From positions 33,381,592 through 33,445,591 of the forward strand of contig OY726569.1 of NCBI GenBank assembly GCA_963383645.1: DNA of 64,000 nt, in the 5' to 3' direction. The position numbers were made by a program, and so were the translations under genes. Every line of letters starts with the position of its first letter. The stretch's first letter is position 1. The notes under the pieces are model-generated. The model did not search any database and was not told the origin of the DNA. It saw only the letters and a program-made list of their open reading frames with translations. This document shows, piece after piece, positions 46,136 through 57,782 of the stretch. The DNA is from Muscardinus avellanarius. Its lineage: Eukaryota; Chordata; Mammalia; Rodentia; Gliridae.

Positions 46136-46529
46136 CAGAGCAACATTTTTTGGTTTATATTAATTGTATTAAATAATAAGTATAAACAATTATGTTAAAT
46201 AATTGTAATTAATATAATTAATTATATTTATATATAACTTCCCCAAAAGGAGAACAGCTCTTAATCCCTATAAGAAAATAGCTTCCAATATAGTTAAAAA
46301 AATATGTAGTACCTATAAATGGCAAGTGTTGTTTAAGAGCAAAATATGTGTTAACATACACTATTAAAGTAGTTTCTAATCATTTCTACTATTCTATTTT
46401 TCAAAAAAATGAGAGTAGGATGAGATGTAGAATATGCTGAGTAAATTAATAACTAATGTGCGTAAATTAAAATTCTTTGCATAGTGAAATAAAAGTAAGG
46501 ACAATACAAAGAAAGATAGTAAAAGGAGA
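46136..46529. other. Unique AT-rich DNA
   Basis: AT-rich palindromic words near 46,160-46,220 (AATAATTGTAATTAATATAA). No named element. Confidence 0.45.
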
Positions 46530-46733
46530 AACTAGGTGTACTAGTGCATGCCTGTAATTCCAGTACTTGAGAGGCTGATACATCACAGGTTCAAGGAGAG
46601 CTTCTGCAATATAGTGACTTCCAGAAACCTAGAGAGGCTCTGTTTCCAAAAACTTAAATTCAAACTAAAATAAAAAGGACTGGGGATGTAATTCAGAGGT
46701 ATGATGCTTCCAAATTCAATAACCAGTACCACA
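46530..46733 (+). mobile_element. B1-dID-type SINE, long form, old
   Basis: TGCATGCCTGTAATTCCAGTA, ACTGGGGATGTAATTCAGAGG and ACCAGTACCAC with a 14-A tail. Confidence 0.84.
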
Positions 46734-46749
46734 AAAAAAAAAAAAAGAG

Positions 46750-48009
46750 AAAAAGAGATAAGAAATAAAGTTTATGGGAGTCAGAAATTAAAATGTAGGG
46801 AGTATTATGAAAGAAGAGTGGAAATTAAGATGAGAAAAAAGAAAGCAGACGAGTTAAAATGACCCAATTAATAGATAATATACCAAGGAACTTGATATAA
46901 CTCTAATATCACACAAATTGTGTGTGGGGAGTGAGAGAAGTTCATTAATATCAAGTCATTCTTATAATTATGATTGTTCAACTGATCAATATTCTTTCAG
47001 GAGATATTAAGACTCCATCATGCAGAAATCTTGTAATTCTAAATTTTGTATTTAAGATTATCAGATGGTAAAAAATATGAGAAAATAAATAACTAAATCA
47101 GAATTTAAAATTAATGAGCTAGGTTAGGTCTGACTTTTATTGTCTCCCAGGAAATAATGCAGGTGTACATATAAGTCTATGAGTATTTGTGTCCTGGGGA
47201 AGCAATTGCACAGGGTTCAAAATTGCTTAAAAGTAAAACAAAACTAATAAAAGGTACTTATATGATTTTAATTAGGCACTAAGGGACATTAGTTCATTTC
47301 CATTAATAGCAAGCTAGCTTTAAAATTTGGCTATTTGTTTATAAATTTAAAAGAGCATACCATAAATTCAGCACTGCAATTTAGTACCAAAATAATGCAG
47401 TCATGCTAAGGCCAAAATTTTAAAACTACTAAAAGAAGCAAAGATAAAGTATAAATTAATTTTTACAGGGATATAAAGATAATTTTCTTTCATTAGTTTG
47501 TTCAAATTTGGCCTTTTATGTCTTTCCCTCTCTTTCAGCAAATCAATGTCTTGACATCTTCTCATCTTAATAAGAGGTACACATCAAAACCATACTACCA
47601 GTAATGTATCTAACCTTTCAGAGTGCAATGTTCTAATCATAAGGGCATACTAAAATGAAGGAAGATATGATATTATCTAGGATGTGATAACTTAAGTCTC
47701 ACATACCAGTAATTTTTATGAATCAAGATAAATGAACATAAAGTACATACAGTAATTAGGAAGTTTAAGAAAATTTATAGTAACTTTCTTAGAAATTAAT
47801 GAATTTTTAATTCATGCAAATTTTAATAGAAGGAACATAGCAAAGGCATTTCCAAACTTGCATTGAGATACACTCAATTTCAATTAATTCACTGCATCAC
47901 TGAAGCAGAAAACAGTTGAGTTTATGAGTATTAGGAAGAGTATCTGATTGTGTCACTATATAAACTACACTTGACTTCTGCCATACTGTACAGCAATATA
48001 GAAATAAAA
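46750..48009. other. Unique AT-rich DNA, 1.26 kb
   Basis: No repeat or gene is recognised. Confidence 0.5.
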
Positions 48010-48065
48010 TGAGGCATTCTTTAAGATATATGACTACAATGCACCAATAAATATATTTTTAAAAA
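48010..48065 (+). mobile_element. Very short LINE-1 3' terminus
   Basis: TTAAGATATATGACTACAATGC and ACCAATAAATATATTTT equal the last 50 or so bases of the L1 3'UTR seen at 8.9, 37.5 and 61.6 kb. An extreme 5' truncation. Confidence 0.8.
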
Positions 48066-48239
48066 GAAACAAAATAAATGAAGCTTTGATAGGAAATAGC
48101 TGCAATTATATATACAACGGTTATTTGATTTAATAAAATGAAGTGATATATTATGTTTGGATGATGCCTTGTGTCATGTTTTATTTTTCTTTATGCTAAA
48201 ATACACTTGAGTGAAAATAAATAAGTAAGCATTTAGTAG

Positions 48240-48242
<3 letters not shown>

Positions 48243-48275
<33 letters not shown>

Positions 48276-48290
48276 ACACACGAATTTAAA
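48243..48290. repeat. (AC)n microsatellite, once interrupted
   Basis: About 20 AC units with one ATAC interruption. Confidence 0.95.
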
Positions 48291-48324
48291 GTTAACAAAA
48301 AGTTTTTTTTCTTTTTTTCTTTTT

Positions 48325-48465
48325 TGTAGTATTAGAAATTGAACCCAGAGACTCACACATTCCAGGAAAACATTCTACCACTGACTTATACCTGCAGTCC
48401 AAATATCTTTCTTTTTTAAGAAATTAATTGCCTAGTGTGGTGGCACACACCTGTAACCACAATAT
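48325..48465. mobile_element. Two SINE fragments in opposite orientation
   Basis: 48,325-48,402 reads as an antisense ID half (GTAGTATTAGAAATTGAACCC..CTGCAGTCC). 48,429-48,465 reads as the sense start of a B1 half (GCCTAGTGTGGTGGCACACACC, TGTAACCACA). They could be one rearranged copy or two truncated ones. Confidence 0.6.
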
Positions 48466-48768
48466 GTATCTTTCAAAACAATATGTTCTACACCATAAAG
48501 GTATGCAGTTTTTGCCAGTAATGAATAAATACAAAAGAACTCTTAAACACCTTTAAATACTTCTTGAATGTTTACTAGAAAATAAAGTCAAATTTTACAT
48601 TTTAAAATATTGGTAATCATTTCTTCCCTTCCTGTGTTCTCATCCTTCAGGCATTATTTTACCAAAATTGTTAATATATTTGCAGTCTTTATGCCTCTTG
48701 ACTGTGTTCTTCAGTCTACTGCCTTAGTTTCTGTTTGAATGTTTTGTGTTATTTTATCTTGCTTTGTT
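48466..48768. other. Unique DNA
   Basis: Nothing recognisable. Confidence 0.4.
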
Positions 48769-48993
48769 TATGATACTGGGGATTCTATCTCCAAGCCCAA
48801 TTCTACATCCCCAGCCCTTTTTTCTGGTTTGTTTTGACACAGGGTCTTTCTGAGAATCTCATTTCATTTGAAACAAGGTCACACTAAGTTGCTCCTGGCC
48901 CCACTATGATGTTGAATCTGGCCTCATACCTGTGATCCTCCTGTTTCAGCCTCCCAAGTACGGGGATGACAGGAGTGGACCACCACACCTGGC
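48769..48993 (-). mobile_element. B1-dID-type SINE, long form, with an insertion
   Basis: Minus strand. The middle is longer than usual because the GGGTCTTTCTGAG and AAGGTCACACTAAG sections look duplicated. Confidence 0.78.
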
Positions 48994-49624
48994 AGTCTAT
49001 GGCTTTTATACAGAATGTTGAAATGCTGGGTGAAGATGACAAGCACACTAAAAGCTCTCCTTCTTAAGGTTATTTTCTCTCTGGAACTTTTAACTTTCAT
49101 TCCTTATAGCCTCAATTTTTCTTAGATTATTTCTTTTGTCTCATTGTTCTTTCTTTTTTCTAAATAATAGTATTCTGTTGAAGAAAGACAGCTTTTTAAT
49201 CATAATATTCATCATACTAGAGTTGGGAATTTATATTTAAAGATCTTTGAATTCTAGGTAAAATCTGTCCTCAATTTTTTAAAATTTTTTACTTAAATTT
49301 ATGATTACCTGAAAAAGTTACAATTTTAGAGAAAAAAAACTAGCCCCAACTAGTATTTATATATAGTTCTGTGCTGTGTCAAATTATTTTCAATATTTTC
49401 TCACTAGGCCTAATCTGCTTAATTTATGCCATGTGTCTATTGTATTTTATATCTATGACCTGTTTAACCTGGTTAATATTTCTGGATTTCATTTTATTCA
49501 AGTATACATTACTTGAATATTTATCTAGTATTTTCTTGTTAGATTTTAATTATCTCCTGCTTGTATTACACATATAAACCTAAAGTTAATGTTAATCTGT
49601 AGGAGACCAATATATATGCATATA
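48994..49624. other. Unique AT-rich DNA
   Basis: No recognised element. Confidence 0.45.
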
Positions 49625-49639
49625 TAGCTATTTCTTTCT

Positions 49640-49824
49640 TTTTTTTCTTTTGTGGTACTGGGATTCCTGGAAGCCCTTCTACCTCCGGGCTACACTCCCA
49701 GACCAATTTTTTTTTTTTTGAAACATGGTTTCTTAAGCCAGCGCTGCTGTCTACGAAACTAAGGGATCCTCCTGTCTCCGCTTCCCAAGTGCGGGGATTA
49801 CAAGTGTGCGCCACCACGCCCGGC
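49640..49824 (-). mobile_element. B1-dID-type SINE, short form
   Basis: Minus strand, with a T-run in the linker. TAGCTATTT lies before the tail (about 49,626) and after the element (about 49,826). Confidence 0.9.
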
Positions 49825-49900
49825 TAGCTATTTATTTTTAATGATACTAATGCATATGTTAGTACCAACCCAGTTGTCTTAGCTGCTAATTTTTGTAGAT

Positions 49901-49902
<2 letters not shown>

Positions 49903-49943
<41 letters not shown>

Positions 49944-49946
49944 TTT
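49903..49946. repeat. (ATTT)n tail tract
   Basis: About 11 tetranucleotide units at the 3' end of the next SINE. Confidence 0.95.
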
Positions 49947-50147
49947 TTGCACTACTGGGGATGGAACTCAGGAGCAGTCTACCTCTGAGTTACACCCTCA
50001 GCCATATTTTTTATTCTTTATTTTGAAAACATGGTCTCACTGTGTTGCAAAAGGCCTCACTAAGTAGCTGAGGCTGTCCACAAACCACGATCCTCTTTAT
50101 CAGCCTCCCAAATGCTAAGATTACAAGTGTGTGCAACCACCCCCCCA
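49947..50147 (-). mobile_element. B1-dID-type SINE, long form
   Basis: Antisense ACTACTGGGGATGGAACTC, CCTCAGCCATATTTT, two CTAAG blocks, and a C-run near the B1 end (ACCACCCCCCCAC). Confidence 0.83.
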
Positions 50148-52097
50148 CTTTGTAGATGTATTTTTATAATATGCCTTCATCCTAACAAAATTTGGAGTTA
50201 AAGTTTTTACACATCAAGTTTCCTTATATTTTAATCTATTATGTGGTTATTTTTTATTTCATTGGGTATTAGTTTTACATTTTCAGAAAAATAAATATTG
50301 TGTACTTGGAATTTGTATCATAAATAGAAAACATGTCTTTGTAATTTTTGTGTATATTTATTAACAGAATTTCTGTTATTTTTTTCAGTTACTTTACTCA
50401 TTCAATATAAGAGGCTTAAAAAGATGTGCTAAGAATTACATTATAGTCTTTATTTTTTTTGAAGTTTTGTGGCATGAAAATACTAATTCAGTGCAGTAGT
50501 TATGCAATTTCTATGCATTGAGCATAAAGTAGCAGCTTTCATTAGCAGGTTTTCAGAGGCAAAACTGTTATTTCTCTACCAACATTTCTAATTCAAAATG
50601 CAAGCTGCTTGTTTGCAAACAGAGAAAATGGAATTTGCCAATTATGTTAATCATCAGTTATAAAAATCTTTCCAAAGTCTCACGATCTAAGGTACAAAAA
50701 TGAGGACTCATTTTTTATGTCTGGTCTACAATTATATATCTATTCCATTTCTTCTATCATTTTAATTTAATTATGAAAGTACTTAAAAAACTATTTCTTT
50801 TAGTCAGTAATAGTTTATTAACATTTAAAGAATTGAGGTTTTGCCCTTCAATCAAATTAATAAGAATTTCATAGGAGAGTAAAAGTACCTAGATCAAATC
50901 ATAATGTTATACAGCTTGAATGTATATATTTTTATTTGTCAAATACTTAAAATTAAAAATTCAAAACAAATTTAAACGATGCAATACATATCAATGGTAG
51001 GACATATTTATATATAATCTTTTCCTCAAAAATACATTTCCCATTTATTTTATATCTATTGTAAAAATAAAAAACAACATAACTCAAAAAGGCCCTAATG
51101 TCAGTGCATATATATTTTATTGTTACCAATGACAGGTAGCCCAGAAATGGGCTGTTATAATTTATAGAACTCATAACAAGAGAAAAAAGCAAGGATAATA
51201 GGTGAGCTAAAATTCCAAAGAACTGGATTGTCTAGGAGTAAAATAGGTTTTAATTATTTCTTATCTACAAAGAAATTTCTTAAATGTTTCTATAGACTGA
51301 GAACTAGATAGAGGTTTAAATGGAGGTGTTAGACATAACATTCTACAAGTTTGAGAAAATACTACATACTAGTACTTATACTTTGGTTTAGTAAACCTAA
51401 GTTTGTAGTGGCATATATAATAATGTTTTTGTTGTATTATTGGAAAATTTTCAACCCAAGGAAAGTTCTCAAATGTTGATATGGCTCAATTCGTCCATTT
51501 GTGGAACTTGAGTGTCTATTATATAAATATGACAAAATTTGTTACAGTCAAATGTAGTGATACAGAAAAGAAAAATAAGATATTAAGAAGTGAGAGAACC
51601 CACAAACACCAGAAAAAGGAGATTTGAAAAGATGTTAAGTACAACTTCTAAAGAATCTTAATGTCACTCACTGGCTGTCTATACAAAACAATGTTTTCAC
51701 CAACAATAAATGCAGAAGAACTAAATGACCTCATTGGACACATGAAATGGAAATAGAAAATGAAGGAAATTTTATTCCAGTTTTTTTACTCAACTTACAA
51801 GTAATTTCCTGAAATGAGAAACAATAGTAGCTGATCCTTACTATACACATGGTTAGACAGAGAATTGTAGATGTAGGATGACAATAAGATATCTAGAAGG
51901 CCATTGGAAACAATGTGCCCCTGGATACAACTGAAGTCACATACACACAAAAATGATCATCACAGAGAGAGAAAGCTTTTTGGTAGAGCCTAAATAGTGC
52001 CACCATAAAAAAGGAAGAATTAAATTCAAGCTAGATACGGTTTTTTTTTAATAAATCTACAGAAATGATACGTATATAATATAAAAATTTGATTAAA
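50148..52097. other. Unique AT-rich DNA, 1.95 kb
   Basis: No repeat or gene is recognised. Confidence 0.5.
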
Positions 52098-52229
52098 GAT
52101 CGGCATAGTGGGGCACACTTGTAATCTCACTACTTGGGAGGCTGAGACAGGAGGATCACAGTTCACAGACAGCCTCAGCTAGTGAGGCACTCTGCAATTT
52201 AGTAAGACCCTGTTTCAAAATAAAAAATA
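52098..52229 (+). mobile_element. B1-dID-type SINE, long form, left half (split element)
   Basis: ATCGGCATAGTGGGGCACAC to CCTGTTTCAAAATAAAAA. Its right half continues at 52,458-52,524 (GGACTGGGAGTACTGAAAG to ATCCCAGAACCAC). Confidence 0.85.
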
Positions 52230-52420
52230 AGCCGGGCTTGGTGGTGCATGCCTGTAATCCCGGCGCTTGGGAGGTGGAGACAGGAGGACCGCGCAGGTTC
52301 CAAGCCAGCCAGGCTGGCTTAAGAGACCCTGTTTCCACATAAAAAATATTAAAAAAATAGGTCTGGGAGTGTAGCCCGGAAGTAGAAGGGTTGCCAGAAA
52401 CCCCAGTACCACCAAATAAA
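52230..52420 (+). mobile_element. B1-dID-type SINE, short form, nested in a long form
   Basis: A complete short-form copy (GCCGGGCTTGGTGGTGCATG to CCCCAGTACCACC) sits in the linker of the older long-form copy. It gives a direct order of insertion: short after long. Confidence 0.92.
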
Positions 52421-52457
52421 TAAATAATTAATTAAATAAAATTAAAATATAAAAAAG

Positions 52458-52523
52458 GTGGACTGGGAGTACTGAAAGTATAGCTCAGTGGTATAATTTC
52501 CCTGGGTTCAATCCCAGAACCAC

Positions 52524-52562
<39 letters not shown>

Positions 52563-52565
52563 ATA
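52458..52565 (+). mobile_element. Right half of the split SINE with (TAAA)n tail
   Basis: The ID half has TATAGCTCAGTGGTATAATTT, close to a tRNA-like A-box region, and CCTGGGTTCAATCCCAG (B-box region). About 10 TAAA units follow from 52,524. Confidence 0.86.
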
Positions 52566-53532
52566 TAAATATTGATTAAATACATGTTTAAAAAAGGAAA
52601 TATTAAAAAGGTAATTTTCAGATTCTTTTCCAATCAGTGCCCATGGCTAAGAATACGAACCCCAAAAGCTAATTATATTTCGTACCATAAATGTTTGTCA
52701 CAAATATATGCAACTAAAATATCTGTTTCATTAAAATACCAATTTACCATGGTACATAGATATCAAGGGGTTGATTACTTACAAACCAGTTCATCGTATA
52801 CCTTGTATAAATATAGTATTCTTAAACTTTAGAAGGTAGTCTTAAAGGTATAAAAGAGCATTGTTGTTATATATTTTAGCCTCTGCTTTTTTTAATTGTC
52901 AATATGAGTCAAATTCATCCCCCCCAAAAAAAATCTGGAACTTATTAAGTCTAAGGGCCTCTTGAAGATATAAAAAATAAACTCACACAAAAAATATACA
53001 TTGCCTGCCAAATATGCATGACCTATTATGATAAAGGATGATTAGAGAAAATATTCAAAAGCAGTTGATTTTTTTACCTTTAGGTAGTACTTCTTCATAT
53101 TCAGAATCTTTTTAAGAATTAGAATCAGTTAAAAATTAAAATTATTCTTATCATAAGCTTATTTTTGTATTTGTGCTGTGGACTGTACTCAGGGAATCCC
53201 ATTATATTCAGTAAGAATTTAAGCAAGTATAGACCCTAAGATTTGCCAGAGGGAATAGAGATAAGGCTGACATTATGTTCCACATCACCAAACTTTTAGT
53301 TATCTGGGACAATTTTACAGTATACAAGTCACAGTGAATACTTAGACCATTGATAAATATTTTTTTAATTAATCCCTTAGAACAGGCACTACCATGTGAA
53401 CCAGTATCATTCTACTTTATCACAAATCGAACACACTGGAATTCTGCTTCATTGTTATTTTGCTTGGTTAAGAGGTCGACATTGACTTAATACTGTTCAG
53501 AAAGAAGATCCGAATCTCAGGACTCTTACAGT
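52566..53532. other. Unique AT-rich DNA
   Basis: No recognised element or gene. Confidence 0.45.
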
Positions 53533-53860
53533 TAAGAAGAGGTTCTATAAGTTCCTCTGAGGACCTGAGTAACCAGTGAAAATCAATATATCTCCTCATA
53601 AGAACATATTCCATGTATTAATACTTTAATTTATCATGTTTTCCTAAGTTTATTAGCTTATATGTAATATCATTTAAGAAGATATGTAATATCATTTATA
53701 TGTAATATCATTTAATATCAAGAAGATGCTCTATACATTCCCCCTGAGGACCTGAGTAACCAGTGAATATATTTCCTCCTAAGAAAATAGTCCATGTATT
53801 AATACTTGAATTGACCATATTTTCATATGTTTATTTAATTTATATGTAATGTCATTTTAC
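53533..53860. repeat. Diverged local tandem duplication, period about 187 bp
   Basis: CTGAGGACCTGAGTAACCAG occurs at 53,557 and 53,744 and is followed in both by ATAT..CTCCT..AAGAA, CCATGTATTAATACTT and TTTATATGTAAT-type text. Copy one runs about 53,533-53,676 and copy two about 53,719-53,860. TATGTAATATCATTTA is repeated three times between them. Confidence 0.88.
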
Positions 53861-54805
53861 ATTTTACACACATGTTTATAACTATGTTTAAAATTTATAC
53901 TCTCATTTTATAATGTTATAAAAATAGAGATAATATCACCATTAAAAAAACATGAACAATAAGTTACTCTCCAAATTATTTTTAATCATTTGATTTGAGT
54001 TTGCTTTTAGCCACTGAAAATATTAAATTTTGTAAAAATTGCCCTCTGAGGAACATATTTTCCTATCTGGTCCATAGTTCAGATAGAAGCTGACAAAACC
54101 TATACAGGAACACAATCAGCCACTTTGTTATTGATTGTGTATTTTTAGTGGAAATGAGAGTTTAACTTTGCATCTTAACTTTGAAAACATTAACAGAAGA
54201 TGTTCTAATACTCTGACAACACTAACCAAGCCAGCAGAGAAAGTTAGAAGACAGACAACATTGGAAAAAAAAAACATGCAGTAAATTTATGACTGATTTG
54301 GGACTAACTAACCCTACTGCAGAAACTGTCTTAACTTACTACCAGGCACAGAGTTAAGCAATGGTGTGAGCTCTACTGTCATGTAAGCAACATAAACACT
54401 TTAGGATTTGTCCATGTTATAAGGAAAAGAAGGCAAATCCTTGATGTGAACAAACGAAGCAGTCAGGCTGGTGAGTTCTGAGAGACAGTTACATAGAAGT
54501 AGGAAAAGATGCAAGAGTGGGAGATGGGATGCTGTTGCCATTAAGGCCAATGAAACTGGTAAGAGCTGGACTGTTCCCAGGTTCTGACCAAGTGTGCTGG
54601 TGCTGGGAGCTTGAGTGCTAGTTGCAGTGAGGTATTAGTCTACTGCAGAGGAAAACAAAACAATGGCAGATAACATCCACAATGGAACCAAGTAGAGAAA
54701 GAGCACTATGTCTTAGACAAAGTTCATTAACCTGAGTCTCATAAATGGGCAGTAAATCTTCCATCATGTTTCAACTAGAAATGCCTTGACTAGATCAAAG
54801 GTAAA
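53861..54805. other. Unique DNA, GC-richer near 54,420-54,700
   Basis: The stretch with GTTCTGACCAAGTGTGCTGG and GGTGCTGGGAGCTTGAG is richer in GC than its surroundings, but I recognise no family, exon or frame. Confidence 0.4.
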
Positions 54806-54998
54806 GGATATACTGAGCATGAGAAGTAGAGCCCAATTGTAATCCCAATACTTGGGAAGCTGAGACAGGAGGATGGCAGGTTCCAGTCCAGTGTATGCTA
54901 ACTTAGGAAGACATTGTTTCAAAATTTGTTTTATAAAATGGGGGTGGGAATGTAGCTTAGCAGTGGACCTTCCCTGGGTCCAATCCCCAATACACTTC
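54806..54998 (+). mobile_element. B1-dID-type SINE, long form, old
   Basis: ATTGTAATCCCAATACTTGGG and a recognisable ID half (GTAGCTTAGCAGTGG, GGTCCAATCCCC). The tail is (AATA)n at 54,999-55,028. Confidence 0.82.
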
Positions 54999-55194
54999 AC
55001 AATAAATAAATAAATAAATAAATAAATAGTACATGTTGCATTGATAATTTAGGAAAAACTGGAGATAAATTTGCAGAGACACTGCTTTTTTGTTCTATAA
55101 TTTTTCAAACACAGGGGGTGTTTCAAAACCAAGGAAAAAATGCCAGTAGATACAAAATGTGAAAGTATTGATAAGATAATATAGTTCTCAATTG

Positions 55195-55973
55195 GACTTC
55201 CGGGAAGATGGCGACCGAGAATAGCGGGGTTTAAGAGCCCCGCTAACAACAATTCTCCATTACCACAAAATCAGCGCCTTTCATAGCCAGAAAACACCAT
55301 CACCAGTGAAACAATAAATCACCAGGCTCCAGAGAGAAAGCGGACTGAGAACAGAGCCACAGAGGAGATACACCGGCCTTGCGCCTGAGGACGCGGCAGA
55401 CGCGGCAGCAGCGCCATACTGCCGGCGGCAGCGGCGAATTCACCAGACGGCCACAGCAAGCCGAGGTGAGCCACTGCAGAACAGCTAGGCGAGATTTCTC
55501 CGCGCAGAGAGCATCTTCAGCTCCCAGTGGCCGAGCTCAGCACACGCTGCAGGGATTCAGAGTAGAAATCAAAATCAAGAAGAAAAACGCCAGCCCCACA
55601 GCCGAGGGCGTAGCAACGGCGCCATATTGCTACCGGCAGCAGCAGCAGCGAATTCAGCGAGGCCAGTACAGCTACATCTGCGTACTCAAGAACAGTGAGT
55701 CAAATTGTGGGCCACAGAGGAGAAATCCCTGGGACTTGACCCAGTGGGGGAGGGGCGGTGGCAGAAATATCACACCATAGGAGAACGTGCAACCTGGCAC
55801 CCCCCACAGTCTAAAGCAGCCTCTATCGACTCTCTGGGTCGGAGACTCTGTGATAAAACCCAGTAAAAGAGTAGTGGGGTCTGAGATACTACTGACTCGA
55901 GATCCAGAACACCTTAAGTGAAGTCATAGTGACCCAAGGGAAGAACCCAGAGAAGGCACAAACATCCGAAATC
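55195..55973 (+). promoter_or_regulatory. LINE-1 5'UTR (internal promoter region)
   Basis: It opens ACTTCCGGGAAGATGGCGACC, with AAGATGGC at 55,205-55,212, the core of a YY1-type site as known at L1 starts. It contains the densest CpG cluster of the window (about 55,370-55,660). GCGCCATA(C/T)TGC..CCGG..GCGAATTCA occurs twice (about 55,411 and 55,619), 209 bp apart. A 133-codon frame across it starts at a non-ATG codon and is not supported. In L1 the 5'UTR carries the Pol II promoter; activity here is not known. Confidence 0.82.
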
Positions 55974-56857
55974 ATGGGAAAGAGGAATAATACTGGAGCA
56001 ATTAATGCCCACAACCCCACAACATCAGAACCCGATAAAACAGAAAATCAGAGATTTCTAGAAGATCAAATCAGGAAAATAACTGTAGAAATAATAGAGG
56101 TGCTTCTAAAAGAACTCAGAGAGAGCCAAAAAGAGATAAAGGATGCAATTAATGAAGTAAAGGCCTCAATTCAAAGCACAAACAACCAATTAGAACACAT
56201 GGAGAACAGAATCTCACTCTTAGAAGATGAGCAATCCAAAAATGAACGCATAGTTTCTAATCTAGAAAAAAATATCCGACAGCAGGAATCTGATATTGAA
56301 GAAATATGGGCCCATTTTAAGAGAGCTAACCTAAGAATAATTGGAATAGAGGAGGGAAAAGAAAGTGAAACCAAAGGGATCAACAATCTCTTCAAGGAAG
56401 TAATAGCGGAAAATTTTCCAAACATAGAGCAAGAGGTTAATACACAGGTCCAGGAAACTTATAGAACTCCCTTTAGACAGGATCGGCGAAGAGGATCCCC
56501 ATGCCACATAATTGTCAAAATGACCAATGTGGAAGCCAAGCAGAGAATCTTAAAGGCAACAAAACAAAGGGCCAAGTGACATTCAGAGGCAAACCAATTA
56601 GAATCACTTCAGACTTCCCAAACCAAGTTATGAGAGCCAGAAGGGCTTGGAGTAACATATTCCCAATTTTGAAAGAAAACAACTTCCAGCCAAAAATTTC
56701 CTACCCAGCAAAACTTTCTATCAAATTAGATGGAGAAATAAGAAGCTTCCATGACAAACAGAAACTGAAGGAATTTATGTCTTCAAAACCAGCACTAGAG
56801 AAAATACTCAAAGAGATTAACTACAAAGAAGAAATAGGTAACACACATCAGAACTAG
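55974..56857 (+). pseudogene. LINE-1 ORF1, one frameshift
   Basis: ORF1p is the trimeric RNA-binding chaperone of L1. The ATG at 55,974 gives MGKRNNTGAINAHNP, which fits the family start; the upstream in-frame codons begin at a GTG and were not used. A long heptad-rich coiled coil follows (about residues 30-120, for example EVKASIQSTNNQLEHMENRI and LEDEQSKNERI), then the RRM region with ANLRIIGIEEGKE and CHIIVKMTNVEAKQRILKATK. The frame stops at 56,577-56,579. The C-terminal domain (GKPIRITSDFPNQVMRARRA, NNFQPKISYPAKLSIK, SKPALEKILKEI) continues in another frame to the stop at 56,857. Comparison with the copy at 26.19 kb shows four A instead of five in the run before CAAAG (about 56,562), so a one-base loss is the likely cause. 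Otherwise about 295 codons, near family length. Confidence 0.92.
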
Positions 56858-56892
56858 AGAAACAAGATTTTCCATCCAACAGACAACTAAGA

Positions 56893-57782
56893 TTGATTAT
56901 CTGTGGAGATTCATTATTTATGTTAGTCTTTTACCTATCTCTAAAGGGTATTGTTTGCTTCTATTGTTGCTAATTTTTAGGATTTCTAGTTGGAATATTA
57001 CTATACCTTCAGATATAGCATTTGGAAATATTTTATCCCATTCTATTAGTAACTGTTAACTCTGTTTACATTGTCTTTGGATATACAATTTTTTTTTTTA
57101 GGGAGTTTGTATACTCCTCTGTTGCCTGTGCCATTGAAATCATAACCAAGAAATCACTGTCAATTTCAATGTTGTGAGGTTTAATGACCCAGATTTTCTC
57201 CTAAAAGTTTATAGTCTTAAGATTTATATTTAGGTCTATTATCTATTTTGAGTTAATATTTGTATATGGGATTAGGTAAGGGTCCAATTTTATTCTTTTC
57301 CATGTAATTATTATTTTTTAACAATATTTAGTTAAAAGATTTTTATTTCTACCACCAAATGTTCGTGGAAACCTTGTCAAAAATAACTTGACAATATAGG
57401 GAAGAATTTAGCTCTAGGCTTTTATTTAACTCCAATGGTTTATATATCTGCCTTTAGAATAGTACTACACTGTTTCAATTATTGTAGCTTTATATGGTTT
57501 GAAATCAGAAAATATATATCTTCTAGCTTTGTTCTTTTTCAAGATCGTTTTGGGTACCTAGAGTCCATATTCCATATTAGGATAGATTTTTTTCTGAAAA
57601 ATAAATATATAAATATATGATCGTTTCACCTAAAAAAAATAGAAAAGAATATTCTCTGGTAAGAAAGAAAGCAAAAAGAAATATTGAAATGTTATCTTTA
57701 AGTCATCAAAAGCTTGGTATCAGACAAACGAAACTGTTATGTGAGATTATCATTTTTAATTTTAGATAAATTGCCATAATAC
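56893..57782. other. Foreign middle segment of the chimeric L1, with antisense old L1 ORF2
   Basis: In place of ORF2, the segment from about 56,950 to 57,600 reads as a much older L1 in antisense: TATCCCATTCTATTAG, GGATTAGGTAAGGGTCCAAT, CCACCAAATGTTCGTGG, GTAGCTTTATATGGTTTGAAA, GTTCTTTTTCAAGATCG. From about 57,610 to 57,782 it is unassigned A-rich DNA. It is clearly more diverged than the ORF1 before it. Confidence 0.78.

Noticed and set aside
52458..52524. tRNA-like A-box and B-box words as a tRNA gene
   Set aside because: They belong to the ID half of a SINE; the cloverleaf arms are not complete.
55379..55780. 133-codon arginine/glutamine-rich frame in the L1 5'UTR
   Set aside because: It starts at a TTG codon, lies in the GC-rich L1 5'UTR and resembles no known L1 protein.
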